From contig CAJFQY010000019.1 in assembly GCA_904419315.1 (NCBI GenBank), forward strand, positions 1 to 34,664: a stretch of 34,664 nucleotides of DNA, written 5' to 3'. How positions within the stretch are numbered: position 1 is the stretch's first letter; each line of letters starts with the position of its first letter. The notes below the pieces were generated by a model. The model searched no databases. It saw only the letters and a list, made by a program, of their open reading frames with translations, and was not told where the DNA came from. The stretch is from Zongyangia gallinarum (GTDB lineage: Bacteria; Bacillota; Clostridia; Oscillospirales; Ruminococcaceae). Below, one piece after another: positions 1 to 8,759 of the stretch. Position numbers and translations under genes: made by a program.

Positions 1-372
1 TATCTGTAAAACATCTGCAGCACCTTCTGCGATGATTTGCTGTGCCTCCGGCGTCTGCAGATATAGCGCCAGGTATTCGCTGAACCGATCCGGATCAGTC
101 CACCCGTTGGAGGCCGCATACTCCTGGAATCCGGACATAATGTTCTGCACCAACTCCTGGAGCTGCTCGGGAGACACGGTGACCGTTAAATCGGATTGGA
201 TGATCTGCTTGATGCCTTCTTCTAAAATCTGTTGTGCTTCCGGAGTCTGTAAATAAGCCATAAAATATTCATCGAGACGGGAATAGTCTGCCTCTGGATG
301 CTCTACAGCATAATCGTTATATCCAGCTAAAAGATTGCCAGCGAGCTCCTTTATCCCTTCCGGTGAGATAGA
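1..372 (-). repeat. Tandem 64-residue (192 bp) repeat in the exporter extracellular domain
   Basis: Two successive copies are visible within the ABC fusion protein. Each starts near SPEx(I/L)xEL and ends with YLQTPEAQQI followed by (L/I)xEG. The shared block repeats at an offset of 192 bases (for example 41-60 versus 233-252). The second copy may be followed by more outside the window. The copies are clearly diverged at DNA level, so this is an old duplication. Confidence 0.7.
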
Positions 373-2421
373 AAGAACCAATTCACCCATCAGATCTTCC
401 AGTGTCAGATCAGGCAAATCCGGCAAATCAAAGGTGAACTCATCCGGATTCACTAGATCAGACAGATTCAGGGAACCGCCGTCTATATTAACAAGGTTTG
501 ACCAATCGATCTCTATTGCACCTGCATCAAATCCAAATGCATTCTGCAGAGCGTCTTCATCAATAGTGAAGAGAGACTCCAGATTAAAAGGGCTCTGGCT
601 GTTGTCTTCGCCAAAAGGATTGCCCGTGAGCACATTGACATCTGGATTTTCTATTTGTTCCTGCACAATTGGGCTGGCAGCGGCCTGTTCCACCACATAC
701 TCCGTCAAAGAGGCCGGATAGGCAATTCCCGTGCTTAGCATAGCGGCCGAAGCGTCCTCCGCGGGCTGCACTACGCCCACGATTGTGATGTCTTCACCAT
801 TGCTGACCAGATTTTGCATATACGCGTCATCGTCAGATTTATCTGTCCACACATCATAAGTAGAGTCGTATTCATAGTAATCGGAGGCGTTTACCAATTT
901 AAAGGAGATGCCAAGGAAGTCTTCATAGTTGTATGATCCCATATTGTCAGGTGTGTCCACCGCTTCATTTGCAAGAAACTCCTGGATCATTTCATCCAAC
1001 TCGAGAGGATCTCTCAGGCCCAGTGTATACAGCATAAAATCGCTAATACTACCATTAGGGGTAAGAACCACAACACACTCATTATACCGTTGCGGCCAGC
1101 GCCCGGCCTTAACATCATATTGTTCGCGAAATAGCTCCGTATTCTCCGGCATTTGATAAAAAACATTGGTACTCATCATGGAGGACATAAAGCTGTCAGA
1201 TTCTGTACCGATGCCCAATGCGGAAAAGGAATGATCAGGATTCACCTGCCGGATGTTGTCGCCATGCCGGCTGTAAATTTGCGGTGCTACATCATAAGAA
1301 TACTCAACCGCCTTAGCATAAGGTTCGACACCGCTGTTACCGCTGTCCAAATACTGTTTGAGGGACGTTAGGTCATTAGGCTCCACCCCCGAAAACATGC
1401 TGCTGAGGGTTTGTGAAATTTTGACATCTCCGGTGTTATCGTCCGACTGATTTGCCAAGACACTGGACATCATCGCGGAAAAATTCATTGTCGTATTTTG
1501 AATTTGCAGTGGATACTCCGAAAGCGTCTCTTCCTCCAATGTTTGAATATAGCTGTTAACACCGTTGGAAATGGACAAGATCAAAGCAATTCCAATGATA
1601 CCGATAGAACCGGCAAAGGAGGTCAAAATGGTTCGGGCCTTTTTTGTCCGCAGATTGTTAAAACTGAGGGAAAGGGCGGTCAATAAAGACATAGACGCTT
1701 TTCCCATGTTTTTATAGATAGGCGTAGTTTGTACCTTTTCAACCTCATAGGGATCGGAATCCGAACGGATCGTTCCATCCTTTAGCTTGACGATTCTGGT
1801 CGCATAGAGCTCCGCCAACTCCGGATTATGGGTTACCATGACGACCAGCCGGTCTTTTGCCACCTCTTTGAGCAATTCCATGACCTGCACACTGGTTTCA
1901 CTGTCCAATGCGCCTGTTGGCTCGTCGGCCAAAAGAATATCTGGGTCATTGACCAGCGCTCGCGCAATAGCCACACGCTGCATCTGACCGCCGGACATCT
2001 GGTTGGGCCTTTTGTGGATCTGCTCGCCTAAGCCTACCTGCTCCAGCGCTCGGATGGCACGCTTTCTGCGCTCCGCTTTGGAAACGCCGGAAATTGTGAG
2101 GGCCAGTTCTACATTGGCCAGCACTGTCTGGTGCGGGATGAGGTTATAGCTTTGAAAGACAAAACCAATGGTGTGATTGCGGTATGAGTCCCAATCCCTA
2201 TCTTTATATTTTTTTGTGGAGATTCCGTTAATAATCAAATCTCCGCTGTCATAGCGGTCAAGCCCTCCAATAATATTGAGCAGTGTGGTCTTTCCGGAAC
2301 CACTGGGCCCAAGGATTGCTACAAATTCATTATCTCTTAGATTCAGGCTGACATGATTCAGAGCCTGTTGGACCAAATTTCCAGTCTTATATTCTTTGCA
2401 AATTTGTTTGATTTGAAGCAT
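1..2421 (-). CDS. MacB/FtsX-type ABC exporter, ATPase fused to permease (3' end outside window)
   Basis: The minus-strand frame runs open from an ATG at 2421 to base 1, so at least 807 residues are present and the C-terminus is missing. Residues 1-225 are a LolD/MacB-type ATPase with Walker A GPSGSGKT (38-45), signature SGGQMQRVAIARAL and Walker B ILLADEPTGALDSE. A first membrane segment follows at about 250-285 and begins a large extracellular domain that continues to the edge. Proteins with this order in Clostridia export peptides or antimicrobials, or act in envelope stress; the substrate here is unknown. The start is supported by AAGGAG at a good distance. It lies 41 bases after the DUF1294 stop and is probably co-transcribed with it. 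The remaining FtsX membrane segments are expected beyond base 1. Confidence 0.88.
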   Translation of the reverse strand, partial: MLQIKQICKEYKTGNLVQQALNHVSLNLRDNEFVAILGPSGSGKTTLLNIIGGLDRYDSGDLIINGISTKKYKDRDWDSYRNHTIGFVFQSYNLIPHQTVLANVELALTISGVSKAERRKRAIRALEQVGLGEQIHKRPNQMSGGQMQRVAIARALVNDPDILLADEPTGALDSETSVQVMELLKEVAKDRLVVMVTHNPELAELYATRIVKLKDGTIRSDSDPYEVEKVQTTPIYKNMGKASMSLLTALSLSFNNLRTKKARTILTSFAGSIGIIGIALILSISNGVNSYIQTLEEETLSEYPLQIQNTTMNFSAMMSSVLANQSDDNTGDVKISQTLSSMFSGVEPNDLTSLKQYLDSGNSGVEPYAKAVEYSYDVAPQIYSRHGDNIRQVNPDHSFSALGIGTESDSFMSSMMSTNVFYQMPENTELFREQYDVKAGRWPQRYNECVVVLTPNGSISDFMLYTLGLRDPLELDEMIQEFLANEAVDTPDNMGSYNYEDFLGISFKLVNASDYYEYDSTYDVWTDKSDDDAYMQNLVSNGEDITIVGVVQPAEDASAAMLSTGIAYPASLTEYVVEQAAASPIVQEQIENPDVNVLTGNPFGEDNSQSPFNLESLFTIDEDALQNAFGFDAGAIEIDWSNLVNIDGGSLNLSDLVNPDEFTFDLPDLPDLTLEDLMGELVLSISPEGIKELAGNLLAGYNDYAVEHPEADYSRLDEYFMAYLQTPEAQQILEEGIKQIIQSDLTVTVSPEQLQELVQNIMSGFQEYAASNGWTDPDRFSEYLALYLQTPEAQQIIAEGAADVLQI

Positions 2422-2462
2422 AGAGAGAAACTCCTTTTGTATACTCAGTTCCAATTGTATAT

Positions 2463-2732
2463 TTAAAAGAGAAAGTGATATAGGAGCCAGATCCCTATAG
2501 CTTCCGCCACAAATATAACTGGAACACCGACCATAAAGTACCAGTGCTTGGTTTTATGATGAAATAGGAGCATAGAAAGGTAGAGTCCCACGCTTCCTCC
2601 TAATATTGCCAGAAGAAATAATGTTTTTTCCGGTATCCGCCATCGGTGTTTCCGAGCGGCCCGTTTATCAAAGGCGCAGACGAAAAAAGCAATCGCATTG
2701 ATGAGCAATAAATAATACAAGAGATATCCCAT
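2463..2732 (-). CDS. DUF1294 family small membrane protein
   Basis: An 89-residue protein with three hydrophobic stretches (about 3-18, 37-55 and 68-88) and the family's conserved CAFDKRAARKHRWRIPE segment near residues 19-35, followed by LLAILGGSVG. This is typical of DUF1294, a family of unknown function found alone or fused to cold-shock domains. The ATG at 2732 has GGAGG upstream. It is transcribed toward the ABC fusion gene and divergently from tetR. The role is unknown; the family call is confident, the functional link to the exporter is not. Confidence 0.85.
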   Translation of the reverse strand: MGYLLYYLLLINAIAFFVCAFDKRAARKHRWRIPEKTLFLLAILGGSVGLYLSMLLFHHKTKHWYFMVGVPVIFVAEAIGIWLLYHFLF

Positions 2733-2753
2733 GAATGATCCTCCTTCTTCGGT

Positions 2754-2762
2754 ATTATACCA
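2754..2762 (-). promoter_or_regulatory. Extended -10 promoter for the DUF1294/ABC unit
   Basis: On the minus strand TGG precedes a perfect TATAAT (2754-2759), giving an extended -10 about 20 bases before the DUF1294 ribosome binding site. No good -35 is present at 16-18 bases, which is common for extended -10 promoters. Confidence 0.5.
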
Positions 2763-2829
2763 TATTTTGATGTATGTGACCTTAGGCCAAAATAAGAAGA
2801 GGCTGTGAACGAAATGGAAACTTTAATCT

Positions 2830-2843
2830 TAAACACGCGTTTA
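2830..2843. promoter_or_regulatory. Palindrome next to the tetR promoter, candidate TetR operator
   Basis: TAAAC-ACGC-GTTTA is a 5-4-5 inverted repeat ending three bases before the -35 of the tetR promoter, between two divergent genes. The position suits an autoregulatory TetR operator, but the arms are short and the assignment is inference. Confidence 0.3.
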
Positions 2844-2846
2844 CTA

Positions 2847-2875
2847 TTGAATAGAAAAGAGAACAGAACTATAAT
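2847..2875 (+). promoter_or_regulatory. Sigma-A promoter of the tetR-ABC operon
   Basis: TTGAAT (2847-2852), 17 bases, then perfect TATAAT (2870-2875). Transcription should start near 2882, which excludes the more upstream GTG at 2805 as the tetR start. Confidence 0.65.
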
Positions 2876-2891
2876 AAAGAAAAAAGGAATA

Positions 2892-3503
2892 ATGAACGGG
2901 TGTTTAATTATGCAGCGACCAAAAGAAGAAATTAGACAGAACATTTTGAAAGCTGCGGCGGATGAGTTTGCGGCAGTGGGTTACCGGCAGGCTTCCATGA
3001 GAAAAATCGCGGAGAAGTCTGGTATCACACCGGGAAACATCTACGCTTATTTCGAGGGGAAAGACGATTTATTTGATCAGGTGACGGCACCAACGGTAAC
3101 TGAACTGGCTAGATTTCTGGAAGAAGTCTACAAAGGCGCGGATATCAATCAAAACAGTGTTCAGCAGATTACGGACGCAGTTGCGGATATTTTTATCAAA
3201 AACCGCAAGGGATTTTTAATTCTTACCGATGCCAGCGCAGGGTCAAAACACGAAAATATTAAGGGGCATATTGTTGACGCTGTGGAAAAGAGACTTACTG
3301 GAGAGTTTTTGCCTCGATTAGCCCCGGCGCACCGTCATACTTTATTGGCAAGGGCGCTGGCGTCTGCTATTATTGAAGGTTTGCTCTGCATCTTTAGGGA
3401 GTGCTATGACAACGATTCTCTCCTTTACCAGGGGATCAATGAGTTCATGGCGGTGATCCTGAGCGGAATGGGTCTCAGCATCGGCGTACAGGGAAAGGAA
3501 TGA
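2892..3503 (+). CDS. TetR/AcrR family transcriptional regulator
   Basis: A protein of about 203 residues. Its N-terminal helix-turn-helix reads IRQNILKAAADEFAAVGY, then MRKIAEKSGITPGNIYAYF and KDDLF, the classic TetR signature in the first 60 residues. The C-terminal helical ligand domain is not assignable. ATG 2892 has AAAGGAAT close by; ATG 2910 (MQRPKEE) with GGGTG is an equally possible start. The stop overlaps the following ATPase region (ATGA), so the regulator and exporter form one operon. By analogy with clostridial TetR-ABC units it probably represses its own promoter and the exporter in the absence of an inducer. The inducer is unknown. Confidence 0.88.
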   Translation: MNGCLIMQRPKEEIRQNILKAAADEFAAVGYRQASMRKIAEKSGITPGNIYAYFEGKDDLFDQVTAPTVTELARFLEEVYKGADINQNSVQQITDAVADIFIKNRKGFLILTDASAGSKHENIKGHIVDAVEKRLTGEFLPRLAPAHRHTLLARALASAIIEGLLCIFRECYDNDSLLYQGINEFMAVILSGMGLSIGVQGKE

Positions 3504-3505
3504 GG

Positions 3506-4210
3506 ATGATGGGATTTGTCCATCTGGAGCATGTGTACAAACGCTATCGAATGGGTGAAGTGACCATTACAGCGACCGATGATATTTCATTTGACATTGA
3601 AAAGGGGGAATTTGCTGTCATTGTAGGCTCCAGCGGAGCTGGGAAGACGACGGTGCTTAACATCCTTGGCGGCATGGACCGCTGCGACGAGGGGATCGTC
3701 ATGGTGGACGGCCAGGACATTGCGCAGTATAAGCCGCGCCAGCTTATTGAATACCGCCGGTGGGATATTGGATTTGTCTTCCAATTCTATAACCTGGTAC
3801 AGAATTTGACTGCCCGGGAAAATGTGGAGCTGGCGGCACAAATCTGTAAAGATCCGATGGATGCAGACGAGGTACTGCGCCAGGTGGGGCTAGGAGAGCG
3901 TTTGGGAAATTTCCCGGCGCAGCTTTCTGGCGGCGAACAGCAGAGGGTTGCCATTGCAAGGGCCTTGGCAAAGCGGCCTAAGCTGCTGCTTTGTGACGAG
4001 CCTACTGGCGCTTTGGATTCAGAAACGGGCAAAGCCATCCTAAAACTGCTACAAGATACCTGTCATGAGACGGGGATGACGGTGATTGTGATCACCCACA
4101 ACTTGGCCATTACCCCGATGGCGGACCGAGTGATCCGGTTAAAAAACGGCAAGGTGCGAGAGATGAGAATCAACGAAAATCCGAAACCAGTGGAAGAAAT
4201 CGAGTGGTAA
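3506..4210 (+). CDS. ABC exporter ATPase (LolD/MacB type)
   Basis: A protein of about 234 residues with Walker A VGSSGAGKTT, Q-loop FVFQFYNLV, signature LSGGEQQRVAIARAL, Walker B LLLCDEPTGALDSE and H-loop VITHN: a complete, active-looking ATPase of the lipoprotein/MacB export class. Three in-frame ATGs exist (3500, 3506, 3509). AAAGGA directly abuts 3500, so 3506 or 3509 is better spaced. It is translationally coupled to tetR and immediately followed by its permease with no gap. The ATPase drives the permease by transmitting conformational change (MacB mechanism) rather than by classical channel transport. The substrate is unknown. Confidence 0.93.
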   Translation: MMGFVHLEHVYKRYRMGEVTITATDDISFDIEKGEFAVIVGSSGAGKTTVLNILGGMDRCDEGIVMVDGQDIAQYKPRQLIEYRRWDIGFVFQFYNLVQNLTARENVELAAQICKDPMDADEVLRQVGLGERLGNFPAQLSGGEQQRVAIARALAKRPKLLLCDEPTGALDSETGKAILKLLQDTCHETGMTVIVITHNLAITPMADRVIRLKNGKVREMRINENPKPVEEIEW

Positions 4211-7200
4211 ATGATGAAATACAGTGCGTTGTTCAAAGAGATGTTCCGAGAAATCTGGAAGTCCCGCAATCGTTTTCTCTCGATTTTGGGGATCGTTGCC
4301 ATCGGATGCGGCTTTTTCTCGGGTATTAAGGCCAGCTGTCCGGACATGAAGTTGACAGCTGAGCGATATTTTGTAGACTATAATTTAATGGATTTTCACC
4401 TGGTGTCGACATTTGGTTTTAATGAAGACGACCTTTCGGCAATTTCTCAGATGTCCGGCATAGGGGGCGTCATGCCAGCTTATTCCACTGACGCTTTTGT
4501 TACATCCGGAGAAAATTCTGAAATGATTGTCCATGCTGTTTCGATTCAGACACCTCAGCCTGAATCAGATGATGAGAATTATATGAATCGGCCTCAACTC
4601 ATTGAGGGGCGTCTCCCGGAGAAATCGGGGGAATGCGTTATTGACGAGAACCTTAATGATTCAGGGCAATATGCTATAGGCGGCACGATTACTCTGGAAC
4701 CAGACAGCGGAGAGGATCTGTCTGAAACGCTGGATACCACGACATTTACGATTGTTGGCGTTGTGCGTTCCCCACAGTATATCCACTTAAAGCGTGGCAA
4801 CACAACGATTGGCGACGGCGTCATTGATGCATTCATCATGATTCCAGAAGGAGACTTTTGTGTGGAGGTTTACACCGATGTCTACTTGACATTAGCTGCC
4901 ACAGAGGGGCTTTCCCCCTTTTCTACTGAATATGAGGAGACGGTAACGTCGGCGACAGAGGCTTTTGAAGATTTGGCAGAACGCCGTTCTCAAGAACGGT
5001 ACAACGAGATCTATGACGAGGCGGCGGCGAAAATTGAAGAGGCAAAACAGGAGCTGAGCGACGGTGAAAAGGAACAGGAAGAACAGCTCAGCGATGCCCG
5101 TCAGCAGATTGCCGATGCCGAACAAGAAATTATCGACGGCTGGAAGGAGCTAGAAGACGGCCAGCGGGAATTTGATGAAAAGATTGCCGATGCCGAGCAA
5201 CAGATTGCTGATGGCGAGAAGGCCTTGGAAGACGGCGAGAAGGAGTATGAAGAAGGCCTCGCTAAGTATGAGGAAGGCCTGAAGGAATACGAGGAAGGGC
5301 TGCAGCAGTTCGAGCAGGAAAAAGAAAGTGCTCTGGCTCTGTTGCAGCAGTATGAAAGCCAGGCGGAGGACTTGAGGACGCAGATTGCCGACGGCGAAGC
5401 GCAGATGAGCGGCGGCCGAGGGCTGGTGCAGGGCATCGGTGGGATCACTTCTTCTTTTGAAAATGCCAGTATTTCTGATCCTACCCAGTTCCCTCCAGAG
5501 GTGAGCGGAATCATTGAAAATGCAGAGCAGCTTTCCTCCATGCTGCCTGACGGCTCCTTGCCAGAAGGGGTGAGTATATCCGGTATCCTGACCCAATATA
5601 TTACTTCGGCGGCGGGCAGCGCGGAGAAAGCTACCCTCAAGGCACAGCTTGAGGGGCTGACAGGCCAGGTTTCCACGGCTTTGGATGAGCAGGAGGCCAA
5701 CCTTCAGGTGGCGAAGGACGGTCTGGCCCAATTAGAGCAGGGCATTGAAGAGGGTTATCGGGAACTGGAAGAGGCCCAAGCACAGTTGGATGAGGCAAAG
5801 GCCCAGTTAGATGAGGCAAAAGCCCAGTTGGACGCAGCCCGTGAGGAACTGGACACAGGCTGGGCAGAGCTAGAAGAGAGTAAGGCCACCCTTGCCGAGG
5901 AAAAGGCCAACGGAGAGCAGGAACTGGCAGATGCCAGAGCCCAGCTAGAAGATGGAGAAGCCCAGCTGGAACAAGCAAAAATTGATTACGAAGAAGGAAA
6001 AGCAGAATCGGACCAGCAGTTAGCGGATGCTCGCAAGGAGATCCGGGATGCTGAAAACGAGCTGGAGGATCTGGAAGGCCCCCAGTGGTATGTATGGGAC
6101 CGCGAAAACAATCCCGGTTACTCGGATTACGGAGATGACGCGGCTAAGGTTGATGCCATTGCAACTGTATTTCCCGTCTTCTTTATTCTGGTGGCGGCGT
6201 TGGTCTGTCTGACCACTATGACCCGTATGGTAGAGGAGCAAAGAACACAGATTGGTACCATGAAGGCACTGGGATATGGCCGAGGCGCCATTGTGATGAA
6301 ATATGTAACCTATGCCATCCTGGCCAGTATTTTGGGAAGCGCCGTTGGACTGAGCATTGGTATGCAGCTCTTCCCCAAGATCATCATTAACGCTTACGGT
6401 ATTCTGTATGATCTGCCCAAGGCGCTTACCCCTTTCCGCTGGGACTACGCCTTCTGGTGTACATTGGTGGCGATTGCCTGCACCGGCATTTCGGCGCTTT
6501 TCGCGTGTTACAAAGAGTTACAGGAGAGTCCAGCACAGTTGATGCGTCCCAAAGCGCCGAAAGCGGGGAAAAGGGTCCTGCTGGAGCGCTGGACCTTCCT
6601 ATGGTCTAAACTCAGCTTTACCTATAAAGTGACACTGCGCAATCTGTTCCGCTATAAAAAACGGATGTTGATGACGGTCATCGGCATCGGTGGATGTACA
6701 GCCTTGATTTTGACAGGCTTTGGCATGCAGTACGCCATTACTTCTATTTCGGATCGCCAGTTCGGGGATATCTTTGTATATGATGGAGTAGCAGCGGTCG
6801 AGAGCTCGGAGGCCGAAGGCGGTATTACCGCTTTGGAGCAGAAGTTTTCACAAGCATCCCAAGTTTCCAGTACATTGCAACTGATGAGTAAAAGCGTTGA
6901 TGTACAAAACGGGGATACGGTAAAGAGCGTGAGCCTGTATGTACCCCAAAAACCGGAGGATATTTCCCGATATATTGTCTTACAGGAACGCGTGGGGAAA
7001 GCGCCCCTTTCCTTGACCGATGAAGGGGTAGTTATCAATGAAAAATTAAGCAAGCTGCTCCAACTGGGAGTAGGTGACACCCTGACCATCAACGAGCCGG
7101 ATGGACGGCCGATTCAGGTGAAAATTACAGGGGTAACGGAGAACTATGCTATGAACTTTGTGTATATGACTCCGCAACTCTATGATGAAGTTTTCCGGGA

Positions 7201-7750
7201 GGAGCCGGAATACAACATGATTTATTTCAATATGACCGATCCCTCCCAGGAAAGTGAGCTTTCCAACTATCTTATGGAACAGGACGGTGTGCTGGGAGTC
7301 ACTTATACCGCCAGCAGCAGCGGCCAATTTGATGATATGGTTGGCAGCTTGGGAATCATCGTATGGGTTCTGATATTCTCGGCGGGAGCACTTGCCTTCA
7401 TTGTTCTCTATAACCTGACCAATATCAATATCAATGAGCGTATCCGGGAGCTTGCCACCATTAAGGTGCTGGGCTTCTATGACAGAGAGGTATCAGCCTA
7501 TATCTACAGGGAAAACACTATTTCGGCGCTGATTGGTATGGCGGTGGGACTTGTAGTTGGCATCTTTTTTGAGCGATTTGTCATTTTGACTGCGGAAGTG
7601 GATATGGTGATGTTTGTTCCAGATATTGCACCTTACTGCTTTATTCTTGCAGCAGTTTTAACCATCCTTTTTACTGTCATTGTTAATATAGTTGTGCACT
7701 TTAAGCTCAAAAAGATCGATATGGTAGAGTCGCTCAAATCTGTAGAGTAA
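4211..7750 (+). CDS. Giant FtsX-family ABC permease with extracellular coiled coil
   Basis: An 1179-residue membrane protein. It has an N-terminal membrane segment (about 18-38), an extracellular MacB-like domain (40-260), and a long acidic Glu/Ala/Gln-rich coiled coil (about 265-640, with a Gly/Ser/Pro-rich break near 395-460). A first FtsX block follows (about 650-780, with VEEQRTQIGTMKALGY), then a second MacB-like extracellular domain (about 815-1020) and a second FtsX block (about 1040-1175, with INERIRELATIKVLGFYD). The ATG follows the ATPase stop directly. Permeases with two FtsX blocks and a coiled coil are frequent in gut Clostridia and are presumed to reach through the peptidoglycan to act on envelope substrates. 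A terminator follows immediately, so this is the last gene of the operon. Confidence 0.92.
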   Translation: MMKYSALFKEMFREIWKSRNRFLSILGIVAIGCGFFSGIKASCPDMKLTAERYFVDYNLMDFHLVSTFGFNEDDLSAISQMSGIGGVMPAYSTDAFVTSGENSEMIVHAVSIQTPQPESDDENYMNRPQLIEGRLPEKSGECVIDENLNDSGQYAIGGTITLEPDSGEDLSETLDTTTFTIVGVVRSPQYIHLKRGNTTIGDGVIDAFIMIPEGDFCVEVYTDVYLTLAATEGLSPFSTEYEETVTSATEAFEDLAERRSQERYNEIYDEAAAKIEEAKQELSDGEKEQEEQLSDARQQIADAEQEIIDGWKELEDGQREFDEKIADAEQQIADGEKALEDGEKEYEEGLAKYEEGLKEYEEGLQQFEQEKESALALLQQYESQAEDLRTQIADGEAQMSGGRGLVQGIGGITSSFENASISDPTQFPPEVSGIIENAEQLSSMLPDGSLPEGVSISGILTQYITSAAGSAEKATLKAQLEGLTGQVSTALDEQEANLQVAKDGLAQLEQGIEEGYRELEEAQAQLDEAKAQLDEAKAQLDAAREELDTGWAELEESKATLAEEKANGEQELADARAQLEDGEAQLEQAKIDYEEGKAESDQQLADARKEIRDAENELEDLEGPQWYVWDRENNPGYSDYGDDAAKVDAIATVFPVFFILVAALVCLTTMTRMVEEQRTQIGTMKALGYGRGAIVMKYVTYAILASILGSAVGLSIGMQLFPKIIINAYGILYDLPKALTPFRWDYAFWCTLVAIACTGISALFACYKELQESPAQLMRPKAPKAGKRVLLERWTFLWSKLSFTYKVTLRNLFRYKKRMLMTVIGIGGCTALILTGFGMQYAITSISDRQFGDIFVYDGVAAVESSEAEGGITALEQKFSQASQVSSTLQLMSKSVDVQNGDTVKSVSLYVPQKPEDISRYIVLQERVGKAPLSLTDEGVVINEKLSKLLQLGVGDTLTINEPDGRPIQVKITGVTENYAMNFVYMTPQLYDEVFREEPEYNMIYFNMTDPSQESELSNYLMEQDGVLGVTYTASSSGQFDDMVGSLGIIVWVLIFSAGALAFIVLYNLTNININERIRELATIKVLGFYDREVSAYIYRENTISALIGMAVGLVVGIFFERFVILTAEVDMVMFVPDIAPYCFILAAVLTILFTVIVNIVVHFKLKKIDMVESLKSVE
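5780..5842 (+). repeat. 21-bp tandem repeats encoding coiled-coil heptads
   Basis: Three consecutive 21-base units encode near-identical heptads of the type AQLDEAK. They lie within a longer stretch of degenerate heptad repeats in the permease. Units one and two differ at only three positions, which suggests recent heptad duplication. Confidence 0.7.
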
Positions 7751-7754
7751 AAAA

Positions 7755-7787
7755 TAGGGAACGGAATTTCCGTTCCCCTATTTTTTT
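7755..7787 (+). terminator. Rho-independent terminator of the tetR-ABC operon
   Basis: TAGGGAACGGAA pairs with TTCCGTTCCCCTA (one bulged C), followed by seven T. It starts four bases after the permease stop. Confidence 0.85.
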
Positions 7788-7814
7788 AGAAACAATTGGA
7801 AACTCTCCCCTTAT

Positions 7815-7844
7815 GCATGTTCAGATATTCCCATGCCCATACTG
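7815..7844 (+). promoter_or_regulatory. Sigma-G-type promoter of sigG
   Basis: GCATG (7815-7819), 18 bases, CATACTG (7838-7844) fits the sigma-G consensus known from Bacillus (GHATR, 18 bases, CATNHTA) at all but the last base. Transcription would begin near 7851, upstream of the likely sigG start. This implies positive autoregulation in the forespore. The fit to sigma-F is weaker because the GG of its -10 is missing. Confidence 0.55.
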
Positions 7845-7897
7845 TGAAGGTAGGCGCACGGGCGCCACAGCAAATCAGCTGGATGGGAAGTGTGGAT

Positions 7898-8668
7898 GTG
7901 TATCTCAATAAGGTAGAGTTGACAGGCGTCAATACATCCAAGTTGACAGTGTTGAAAGAAGCGGAAAAGGTGGAGCTGCTCAAAAAGGTGAAGCAGGGGG
8001 ATGAACAGGCAAGGGAGAAGCTGATCAACGGAAATTTGCGGCTTGTGTTGAGCGTAGTGCAGAAATTTGTCAATCGCGGAGAGAACCTGGATGATCTATT
8101 CCAGGTGGGCTGTATTGGGCTGATCAAAGCCATCGACAACTTTGATCCGAATCAGAATGTGCGCTTTTCTACCTACGGTGTGCCGATGATTATCGGGGAG
8201 ATCCGAAGATATCTCAGGGATAATAATGCCATCCGCGTCAGCCGCTCTATGCGGGATATCGCCTATAAAGCCATGCAGGTCAAGGAACGGCTGACGGGAG
8301 AAGAACTGAAGGAGCCGACAGTGGAGGAAATCGCCAAGCAGATGGAAATGAAGAAGGAGGATGTCGTGCTGGCCCTCGAATCCATTGTGGATCCAATTTC
8401 CCTCTATGAACCGGTATATTCCGACGGAGGGGACACGATCTATGTCATGGATCAGGTAGGCGATAAGAATGACGATACCAATTGGCTGGAGGAAATCTCA
8501 ATGAAAGAAGCTATCTCCCGCCTTTCCGGCAGGGAGAAAAAGATTCTGTCCCTGCGCTTCTTTGAAGGAAAAACCCAGATGGAGGTCGCCAGCGAAATCG
8601 GGATCAGCCAAGCCCAGGTCTCACGGCTGGAAAAGGGAGCGCTAGAGAGGATTAAAAAACAGATGTAA
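7898..8668 (+). CDS. sigG: RNA polymerase sporulation sigma factor, sigma-G
   Basis: Sigma-70 family protein of about 256 residues that follows Bacillus sigma-G over its whole length: NKVELTGVNTSKL at the N-terminus, NGNLRLVLSVVQKF, DDLFQVGCIGLIKAIDNFD, STYGVPMIIGEIRRYLRDN, RVSRSMRDIAYKA, and C-terminal FFEGKTQMEVASEIGISQAQ with an HTH. It directs late forespore transcription. The GTG at 7898 gives the family length (about 260) and has GGGAAG seven bases before it. ATG 7883 is an alternative. A start at 7796 would lie upstream of the predicted promoter. In many Bacillota sigG sits next to spoIIGA-sigE; here an ABC exporter precedes it, so that linkage is lost. The downstream ylmC is the conserved neighbour. 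Confidence 0.95.
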   Translation: MYLNKVELTGVNTSKLTVLKEAEKVELLKKVKQGDEQAREKLINGNLRLVLSVVQKFVNRGENLDDLFQVGCIGLIKAIDNFDPNQNVRFSTYGVPMIIGEIRRYLRDNNAIRVSRSMRDIAYKAMQVKERLTGEELKEPTVEEIAKQMEMKKEDVVLALESIVDPISLYEPVYSDGGDTIYVMDQVGDKNDDTNWLEEISMKEAISRLSGREKKILSLRFFEGKTQMEVASEIGISQAQVSRLEKGALERIKKQM

Positions 8669-8671
8669 AAA

Positions 8672-8702
8672 AGCAGGCACACTGGATGGCAGTGTGCCTG
8701 CT
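8672..8702 (+). terminator. Hairpin after sigG, weak terminator
   Basis: A 12-bp perfect stem, AGCAGGCACACT with AGTGTGCCTGCT, seven-base loop, starts directly after the sigG stop. The following bases are not a clean T-run, so it may only partly terminate and allow read-through into ylmC. Confidence 0.55.
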
Positions 8703-8759
8703 CCTTCGATACTATTTTTACTCCCACAGGAATATGATTTTAAGAAGGGAGTGAAGGAA

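Noticed and set aside
5101..5731. Two overlapping minus-strand frames of almost 200 codons opposite the coiled-coil permease
   Set aside because: They are low-complexity mirrors of the Glu/Ala/Gln repeat region (Ser/Pro/Phe-rich) and have no start signals.
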